Positions 55,667 to 64,000 of a stretch of DNA of 64,000 bases are shown here, one piece after another. The notes under the pieces are model-generated. The model was not told the DNA's origin and did not search any database. It saw only the letters and a program-made list of their open reading frames with translations. The DNA comes from Epithemia pelagica (taxonomy: Eukaryota; Bacillariophyta; Bacillariophyceae; Surirellales; Surirellaceae): contig OX337234.1 in assembly GCA_946965045.2 (NCBI GenBank), positions 2,976,001-3,040,000 on the forward strand, written 5' to 3'. The stretch's first letter is position 1, and each line of letters begins with the position of its first letter. Both the position numbers and the translations under genes were made by a program.

Positions 55667-55823
55667 GCGACTGATTCCGCGGGACCGAAACTGAATCTTG
55701 GTTGTCTTACGACATCGTCTGTCGTCGGCCGTGTGAAGTGGGCGACTGATTCGCGATCTGAACGGAAATCTGAGTCTTGGTTGACCTACGACGCCGTCTG
55801 TCGTCGGCCGTGTGGAGTACGGG
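55667..55823 (+). repeat. Two tandem copies of a 75-82-bp unit
   Basis: Units start GCGACTGATT and end CTGTCGTCGGCCGTGTG; the copies have diverged in the middle. Confidence 0.7.
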
Positions 55824-56114
55824 CAAGGGACTGGCGATCCCACAGTGATTGAACAAGACTCAAGTATCAAGACTACATGGACAGGCTCAGTGCGTGGATC
55901 CCTAACAGGTGAAGCTGCCAGTCACGTGACATTATTGTCTGTGATATACTGACAACCTGGATTACTACAGTGTGAGGGGCCCGCTTTTCGTAATAAGTCG
56001 GGTACTACGGCAACGCGGCTGTTGGAAAAGAGGCTTCCTCAATAATTGTTTCTGACAACAAAGGAATTCCTGCCACAGCTTTCGTGCTTACAGCGACTTA
56101 CACTGAGTAACATA

Positions 56115-56553
<439 letters not shown>

Positions 56554-56599
56554 CAGTGACATGCATTTTGTTTGTTTGATTTTTAGCGTCATTTTAGTC

Positions 56600-59500
56600 A
56601 TGAATGCAAATGTTAGGGCAAGATCTCAGGGCATTAGAAATGCAGAATCCTCGCGCAATGGGTTGTTGTACACAGACGCACAGGGCAACTCCAACGCAAA
56701 AATATGCTGTGTTTGTGACACATTGATTCCATACGGTGATGAAAAATGCTTGACCATACAGGACATCCGTCACAAACATTTGTGTTCTGTGTTGTCGAAG
56801 AAGAACTTGGGTTTGTTGGAGTATGGGATTAAACAGGAAGGGTAGGTTGCTATCCAGAAGCACTATACACAGGACTGTTATACGACTAGACGAAAGGAGT
56901 TTAAGTTTCTGAACAATTTGGTTTTGTCCCCCAAATCATACCCCGCCAAAAAGGGCACAAAAGAAGGCCTTGGATGCTATAGGGCTTGTCACTCGCACCT
57001 TCAGAACATGAAAAACAAGAAAGGTGACTGCACCCCACCACGCTATGCCATTGTTAACGGCCTATCGATTGGAAAGCCTCCTGTGTGTTTGACAGACCTT
57101 AATGAGGTTGAATTGGCTATGATAGCGCCCGCTAGGACAAACAAACACATTTTTTCATTTACCGCTGGTAGCCATAAATCAATCAGGGGATGGCATTCGC
57201 TGTACTATAATGACCTTGATGCTGTCAATGGCGTTGTTAATTGGTGTAATGAGGCAACCACACAACGACACCAGCAAGGAGAAAGCAATGATAGCATAAG
57301 TGGGGAAGAAAACGCAGAAAAGAAGTTATACATTCCTACAATCGCGGTGGTATTGTGCGGCCCGTTTACGTCGGCCCAGCGTGCAAAAGTGAGGGAGAAA
57401 ACCGAAGTGAGATGGGAAAAAAATGCAAAATGCACTGGTATGGTTAAAAGCAAATAACCCACTATATGCAGAATATGATCTCCCAACAGACGCAATGCTG
57501 AAACCAATTTTCCTTGACAAAGCAGAGATTGTTCCTGAATCGTCGTCAAATGTCGAGCTGGTTTTTGAAATCAATGCGGTTTTCCCGGACTCTGATGAAC
57601 CCAAAACAGGTAATGGTGGGTTCGCGACTCAGCAGGAGTTCAGAAATGCTTCTGTAGAAAATTTAGTAACACCAGAGTCTGACAAGCAAGCAACATTGAT
57701 ATCCCGGCCAACCCCACATCTACTCCGTGATTATGAGGGTGACAACTTGATTCGTGCGTTCCCCCTTCAGTTTCCCTACGGAATTGGCGGTCGTAATTCG
57801 GAGGGTGAATTGCGGCAGGGGTTGGGTATCTGAAACATTTGTCTATGTTAGCCCCATCACGTTTTCATGGGGCAGCCTTTATATGTGTCCTTCATAATAT
57901 GTTTGAGAGACAAAGAATGGTTGCCAATACTTTCCTTAGGGTGTCTGATTCACAAGCACAGTCGTTTCCAGATATTTCGACAGAGGCAATTGAGGAGGCC
58001 TTGCGGATGATGCAGGACAACGTGTCATGTTCCACCCCGGGATACATGTTTCTTCAAAAGCTGAGAGCGATTACTTCTTCCATGGGCCATACGTTGGGTG
58101 CGGCAAAAAGGGCCCGACAGAGAATGTTTTCGATGATTTCGCATCATGGTTTGCCGTCTTTGTTGTTTACAATTACACCAGAGGATGCAATTAACTACAG
58201 AATCAGGGTAATGTCGACGGGCGGGACGGGCGAGCGTCCACCACCTGATCCATTCACTTGTGATTTCAGTGAACTTGCAAAATATGCTAAGGAATGTAAG
58301 GAAATCAGGGTTGATAATCCAGGGCTGTGTGCATTTGATTTTGAGAATGTACTCCGGATTACAATCGCACATTTGATAGGGTGAGACGAAACTGAACAGA
58401 AAAACAAACCCAGCTTTGGAATATTTGGAGACATAAGTGGGTGGTGTTACGCAGTTGAGGAACAGGGACGAAAAACCCTACATGCACATTTTCTGCTGTG
58501 GGTGAAAGATTGGGCAAAATTGCTAAATGGGCTATCAGATGAAAGCCTCAGGGACACGTTCAAGAAGCAAATGGAGAAATATGTGTCAGCCGTGTCAAGT
58601 GCGGAATTGCATGGTAACGATTGTCAACCGGTGTGCACAAATGATGGCTGCTCTGGGTCTGTCTTGGAGCACTGCAGTGCGCAGGACTTGCGAAATCTCC
58701 GTACACGGGCAGGAAAGACGGCTTTGGGTGGGAAACAAATTATGAAGTGTGAAACCTGTGAAAAAGGCTACTCAAGTGAGGATCTGGTAAAAATCCTAAT
58801 TGACCCAATGTTTTCTCTGCAGGGGGGGGACAATGAACCGTTTTGGCCACATGTTTCTTCACAACACACAAAATATCAGCTTCTTATGGAGTTTGCATTG
58901 ATGCGGCATAATCATCCGTTTGTTCCGAAGATCCTCGACGATAAACAAGCTGCAAGGTTTGTCGCAGCTTTGAGGAACCTACATAATTCGAATCACTGTA
59001 CAGCATGTCTCAAAAAAGGGGGAGAATGCCGGATGAAGATTCCCAACCTTCCCTTTGAAAGAACCACTTTGGTTTTTGATGAGCATTACACTAATTGGTA
59101 CGACTGGAAAGGGAACAACCGTGCACGACAGCTTTTCCATGTAGGTCATAAGCGTTCCACAGCAGATGTTATGATGAATATCCATAATCGTGCTGCAAGT
59201 AATCTGTTTGCTTGTAACACCAATGTGGTTGCGGGTGTCGATGGTGGTAGTGTCATGTATATGACATGCTATGTGTCGAAGAATACGCAGAATGAGGACA
59301 ATGAGCATTTTGCTTCTGCCGCGAAGCATATGGTTCGTAAAATGAAGACGTATTTAAGCAACGATTTAGAGGACAATGAGAATCGGGAGAACAACACTGC
59401 CGATACTGATAATGACAAAGTCCTGCACGGTATGCGTGGGCTAATTGGTGCTGTTTTGCTTTCTACGGGGGCACACGTATGCAGTGCACCAATGTCAGCG

Positions 59501-62260
59501 TTTTTGTTGAGGAATGAGTCTCGTTTTGGGTTTTCGCATGAATTTGCATATGTTGATCTCAGGGATTTTGAGTCAGACAAACTTGAGAAGTTTTCGTGTG
59601 ATGCCTATGACGGCGAGGTTTTCCTGAAATCGTCTGTGGCTGATTACTTATATAGGCCACATGATTTAGAGGGTGTGTGTCTTTATGACTTCCTCTGCAG
59701 TTATTCTGTTGGGCGTGCGACCTCTAAAAACCGTGGAATGGAGTGGGTAGCAGAGCATCCGTCGCGGGGTAATTTGGTGTTGAAAAAAAATAAGAAAGAC
59801 AAAATTCCACTTATTTCCTTTCTGGATTTTGTTGATACAAAATTTTTTGGGGACAGGTCAATTGAAAATGTTAATGCATCGGGAGATGTTGTTCTTGATT
59901 CTGGTTTGGCAGCCATGGAATCTTATGCAAAGAAGGCCTGCCTTCTTTTTTACCCCTTTCGGCAGACAGGAGATCTTAGATCAGGGAATGGGAGATATCT
60001 GGGGAAATTCCAGCAGGGTTTGGCTGGTGGTATCATTTTGGAACAGCATTTGACGGTTCTTTCAAACATACAAGACTGTCGTAATAGTCTTAATTGCGGG
60101 AGACCGAGCGATTCTCTAGAAAGAGTGACAGAGCAACCATCGCTTGTTGTTGGTGATGCAGGTGATTCTGAGGAAGAGTGCGAAACAGGAATCGACCCTG
60201 GCATGGATGCAGTTTTTGATGAATTGATTTCGTGCCTGGATGTGAGTCGGCCGTTGTTAAGAAACGCTGATGGATTGTTGGCAGTTGAAAGCAGGTTTAT
60301 TCGGTCATGTGGGACAAACAAATGTGGTGAAAACTTGGTGGTCTGTCCGGAGTTGCCTGACTCGTCGCCATCAGTGTTTCGTGTCAGTTCAGATGAGCAC
60401 GCAGACAGTACTACCTTTGTACAGCATGCAAGTGTGGATGAGGAGGTATTTGAATCAAGAAGAATCACTTATAGAAGTTTGCATGAACTGTCTGTCCGTT
60501 TTCGTGAGCGTGTGATGGGTGTAGATGCTAACAGTCACCTGCAGGCAACTGGGACATTGGAGAATATTCGGGCGTATGCGGATGTGTGTTTTGGAACTGA
60601 TGTGGATCAAAAAAGAACTTTTGAGTCAATAGTAGCTGCGTTTGTGCTGGAATTATACAAGGAGGCAAATAGAACACAAGCAGCAGTCGACTCCGAAGAT
60701 GAACTGGAGGCAAACCACCAGAATACGAGGTTTCTTAGTTTACGCAAAAAAGAATTAGAAAAAGTGAATAGAGGTCATCAATACATCGCGTTCCTTTCGG
60801 GTGCAGGTGGTACGGGGAAAAGCCATGTTTTAAAATCGGTTGTCCGATATGCAAAGAGCATGTGCCGCAATTTGAGTGTTAAGTACGACAAGCGGACTAT
60901 TGTTGTGACCGCGCTTACTGGTGCGGCTGCTGTTGGTATAAATGGTGAAACAACCCATAATGCCTGTGCTATAAATCGAGAGGTTGATGGAGAGGTCGAG
61001 GAGTGGACAAATGCGTATATGTTGGTTGTGGATGAAATTTCGTTTGCATCCAAAGATGTGCTTATAAGTCTGCATCATAAACTGCGTGAGATCAAAGAAA
61101 ATGCAACTGCCCGGTATGGAGGAATTCCTGTGTTATTTGCTGGGGATTTTACGCAGTTGAAACCCGTGAAAGGATACCCCTTGTTTGTGTATAAGGATCT
61201 TGAACATTGGTATGATTGGGTGCATACGTTTATGGAGCTTCGAACTAATCATAGATTCGTCGACGATCCAGATTACGGTGAACTGCTTTTAAGGTATAGA
61301 GATATTGGGCCTGATGCAATAGATCTAGATACATTGAATACACGTGTTGTTGGTAGTCCTGGGGGGCCACGTGAGAGCGACATACCGTCTACGGCAGATT
61401 ATGCCACAAAGTCCAACATTGATCGTGCGGCTATTAACGATGCCATCTTTTGCAAACATTTGGCAGAAACACATTCAAAGGATCCGGAAAGGGACCCCCC
61501 TTTGCATACGATTTGCGTTCGTGCGTCTGACTTGCGTTGGAAGAAGCCGAAGACGAGAAGGGACTTTGTGGACTTTAATTCGGCCAGTAAAGACATGTTA
61601 TATGCGTATTGTGGTGAAGGACATGTTAAGAGTAAAGATAATAAGCATTACGACCCATTGTTGAAATTTTACTATGGTCGTCCATTGATGATTAATGACA
61701 ATATCGATGTTGAGAGGTGTGTTGCTAATGGGGCAATGTGCACTTTCCGTGAAGTTGTGTTGATGCCGGGAGTTACAGTTGGTGATATGGAGAAGATATG
61801 TATTGATGGCTACTTTGTTTGGTGTGTTAGTGTGTCACAAGTTCGGGGTTTGAAAGTGACAATGCAAGATGGTGTTGAAGGTTTCGTAGTGAATTTGGAG
61901 GCTACAAAAGTTACAGCCACTGTTCAGTTTCTTCTGCCGGAATTTGGTAGGAATGTGAGGATTAAGAAGACTATGAGGCTGAAGCAGTTTCCAATTAATG
62001 TATCAAATGCACGAACAGGACATAAATTGCAGGGAAGGTCGTTGCGTCATTTGGTGATTAGTTCATGGGACTATACGGATAATTGGGTGTATGTGTGTTT
62101 GTCTCGTTGTGCCACTTTGAATGGTTTGTTTTTGCGGCAGCCGTTAAATTTGGACAAAACAAGAGGCATTTCGGAAGAGTGTGCGAGATTCTATGAGTTG
62201 TTCAGGGAAACTAAACAGCTACCAGAAAAGGTTGTTCTGTTTGAGGAGGAGAGGGGATAG
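56600..62260 (+). pseudogene. Helitron Rep/helicase, broken in its N-terminal half
   Basis: The replication-initiator/helicase of a rolling-circle transposon. From 56600 (MNANVRARSQG) the homology runs through a zinc-finger-like CCVC...C, the Helitron-like N domain (LQFPYGIGG, then APSRFHGAAFI), the HUH nuclease motif in TLHAHFLLWV (58475-58504), the tyrosine motif MYMTCYVSK, and a PIF1-type helicase: Walker A GAGGTGKSHVL, Walker B LVVDEISFAS, GDFTQLKPV, ARTGHKLQGRSLRHLVI and YVCLSRC. Defects: TAG at 56843, a frameshift at the A7 run 57417-57423, a frameshift between about 57820 and 57838, and TGA at 58382. After that, 58385-62260 is open for about 1290 codons. The helicase part is intact, the Rep part is not. 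Confidence 0.8.
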
Positions 62261-62558
62261 TACCGCTTTCGATGTTTTTGGATTGACACCAGTCCATTTC
62301 CGTCAAAAATTTGATTCGTGAGGTCCAGTTCTATCATCCGTCGGCCTTGCGTCGTTCCTTGTCCGTTCCAATCGATTGTTTGTGTACAAATCAAACATGC
62401 ATTGATGGTTTTGGATTGACAGTCCATTGCCGTCAGAAATTTGAGTCGTGAGGTCCGGTTCTATCATCCGTCATCAGACAGCCAAATCGGGCTTTCATTT
62501 GTCTCATAAATTCTGTGAGATAGATTTCTGTTGGGTTGTTGGTTAAATAGTCAAGATC
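62261..62558. other. Spacer between Rep/helicase and cargo A2
   Basis: Holds a pair of direct repeats (next entry) and the probable promoter of cargo A2. Confidence 0.45.
62271..62472 (+). repeat. Direct repeat, about 70 bp in two spaced copies
   Basis: 62271-62342 and 62404-62472 share GAGGTC, GGTTCTATCATCCGTC and TTTTGGATTGACA with some differences. Confidence 0.75.
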
Positions 62559-63326
62559 ATGTGCCGTTATATTGAATTGTCCTTGGATAGTTGTGATTTT
62601 GGGACAAGCGATAAGTCAGTGGAGTTTCAGGTTCAGGTTGGTCTGTCAGCTCGCTGGCGGTTCAAGGGAGTGTGTCCACGGGACACACGGATGGCTGTGC
62701 ATCGCCAGAAGGTTGCTGATGCATTGGAAGTTGAGGCTTGTTTGATTGGGTTAGTCTGTTTCACGACGAATCGGGCGGTCAGTGGTCGTGAATGTGTCGG
62801 TGACCAGTGCTGTGTGGGAGTTCGGTGGGCTGTGAATCCAAATGAGAGGAATGAAACCTGGGGGTTCGAACGTGCAACACCAGATGACTTCGTGCTGCGT
62901 GATACGTACAATAGATATTTTTGTTGTGAGGCCAACGAGTATGTTGATCTGTTGAATGAGTGGGAGCGTGGGTATGATTGTTCCTTTCCGTCTGGTCGCG
63001 AATGGCCGGTCACGTTCCAAGAAAATGTGGTTAATTGGCTGTCTTGTCGTGTGGCTACGAATGCATTGTTAGGGGAGTTCACCGTCATTATTAACTGTTA
63101 TTGGAAGGTTCGCCATGTTAAGGCGGAGTTGTATAAGTTTATGGGGGTCGATCCAACTTTTATGATTCTTAAAAAGTCAGGAGAGAGTGCGGAATTGGAT
63201 GACGATGCAGCGGTGATCCAGGAAATTTATGGGGAGAATTGTACGGCGGTTTTGCAGTTGTCCTTGGATGTTGAAATGATGGTCAAGTTGGTGGCAGGGC
63301 ATCCATTGTTGTGTTTCTTTCGTTAA
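62559..63326 (+). CDS. Helitron cargo A2: paralog of A1 with two ubiquitin-like segments
   Basis: 255 residues from the ATG at 62559 (MCRYIELSLDSCDFG). Aligns with cargo A1 over its length; the best match is in the second unit (LGEFTVIINCYWKVRHVKAE, then FMGVDPTFMILKKSGESAEL) against MGELIVHVNRFWEIRDVMAE and VDPGFMILKKSGTSDQL. The first unit (KVADALEVEACLIGLVCFTT, then VGVRWAV) also corresponds. The overall pattern fits two beta-grasp units in tandem. The coding frame is intact although the element's Rep gene is broken. Function unknown. Confidence 0.6.
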   Translation: MCRYIELSLDSCDFGTSDKSVEFQVQVGLSARWRFKGVCPRDTRMAVHRQKVADALEVEACLIGLVCFTTNRAVSGRECVGDQCCVGVRWAVNPNERNETWGFERATPDDFVLRDTYNRYFCCEANEYVDLLNEWERGYDCSFPSGREWPVTFQENVVNWLSCRVATNALLGEFTVIINCYWKVRHVKAELYKFMGVDPTFMILKKSGESAELDDDAAVIQEIYGENCTAVLQLSLDVEMMVKLVAGHPLLCFFR

Positions 63327-63666
63327 ATCGATTTAGTCATGTGAGCGGGTAGACAGGGGTCTTGAGTGTTGCTGTATGGTTTGGATGGCATAATGAAACT
63401 CTAGAAATTAAATTTATTCTCCTAGTCATGTTTGTTATGGAACTTTAGTGTCCCATCTCATAGTGGGTGGATCTCAGGTTGTTTTGATCTACACTTTCCT
63501 CTTCCTGTTTTGACGTGGACCGACGTGGTGAGGTGGTTGTGATTTATTGCGGACGCTAGCCCCAGCCGTCATGGGGGGTATGGGTGGGTCAGGTTGGCGT
63601 GGTAGGTTATGAGCCCTTTTATGTTTGGGTGGTCGTTGAACTCAGACGTTCCATCCCGAAGGGTAC
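63327..63666. other. Right terminal region of the Helitron-like element
   Basis: No gene. Contains the inverted 9-mer TGAACTCAG at 63637-63645 and the final 21 bp ending GAAGGGTAC; no strong terminal hairpin was seen. Confidence 0.45.
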
Positions 63667-63706
63667 TGTCTCGCTAAATCTTCGCTCACAAACGCGACCA
63701 TTTCTC
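63667..63706 (-). repeat. 5' LTR, outer part
   Basis: TGT (shared) plus CTCGCTAAATCTTCGCTCAC and the rest of the LTR, ending ATTTCTC, matching 44264-44303. It shows that the 13-kb segment to its left is an insertion. Confidence 0.85.
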
Positions 63707-63711
63707 GATTT
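63707..63711. repeat. Target site duplication of the Copia element, right copy (GATTT)
   Basis: Matches 40290-40294 across 23.4 kb. Confidence 0.75.
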
Positions 63712-64000
63712 GGCCTCACAACTCACAAGCAAGGCATACGAGCAGGTATCCAGTAAGTACGAGTATTTAGCAGAGACGGTAGTTCGTAATTGGTGGTTGT
63801 AGTTCGTGGCTGCAGGGTTCGGGTGGGAGAAAGCAGTGGCATCTGGCAAATGTGAAATGACAGAGCAGTCGACTAACCTGCAATTAATAAAAGGAATGAC
63901 CACTCCTTTGCGACTGTGTATTCTTTCCTTGGAGTGGTGGGGCAAACGGAGTGGACAAGGACAGACTAAACCGTAGTGGAGTTTTCATATATTAAACTAC
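63712..64000. other. Right flank of the nested elements
   Basis: 289 bp; no gene recognised. It should be the continuation of the sequence left of 40290. Confidence 0.4.

Noticed and set aside
63667-63706. Solo or unrelated LTR fragment
   Set aside because: It completes exactly the missing 37 bp of the interrupted 5' LTR and is followed by the same GATTT duplication, so it belongs to the same element.

Overview
The window reads as nuclear DNA of a photosynthetic stramenopile, most likely a pennate diatom. The clues are compact genes with few short GT-AG introns, many uninterrupted serine-, asparagine- and threonine-rich ORFs, a signal-anchor protein with a plastid-import-like junction, Copia polyproteins of the diatom type, and fragments of Crinkler-like (nuclease-kinase and P-loop NTPase) genes. 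The species is inferred, not demonstrated.

Left part (1-7.9 kb): two tandem head-to-tail copies of an unfamiliar cysteine-rich, transposase-like gene. The first runs off the left edge and is open; the second is broken by a nonsense codon and a frameshift. The shared 3' end of the second copy runs into a host gene.

7.8-18.8 kb: host genes for a serine-rich protein, a CDIN1-like nuclease, a hypothetical protein, a probable plastid protein with two SnoaL-like domains and a PP2C phosphatase, plus an MFS pseudogene fragment and a nuclease-kinase gene cut by one stop codon.

18.9-24.5 kb: a PIF/Harbinger-like DDE transposase between two accessory genes that resemble each other, with two large inverted repeats.

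24.8-37.8 kb: mostly ordinary host genes: palmitoyl-protein thioesterase, an enoyl-CoA hydratase/HIBCH-family enzyme, a conserved hypothetical, a twin CX9C mitochondrial protein overlapping a HAD hydrolase, a class 3 lipase and the Hsp70-interacting protein Hip. A P-loop NTPase pseudogene lies among them.

38-64 kb: repeats. A 593-bp TA-flanked MITE is followed by a nested structure. A Copia retrotransposon (minus strand, 111-bp LTRs, 5-bp duplication GATTT at 40290 and 63707) carries a piggyBac element in its 3' LTR (TTAA duplication, 40314-44207) and a 13.2-kb Helitron-like element in its 5' LTR (50452-63666). Removing both insertions restores two LTRs of 111 bp that look identical.

The Helitron-like element has a decayed Rep/helicase gene but four intact cargo ORFs. 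Two are paralogs, and these two plus a third look like ubiquitin-fold (beta-grasp) proteins. This cargo set is the best candidate for something not yet described. All assignments come from reading the sequence; no searches were run.
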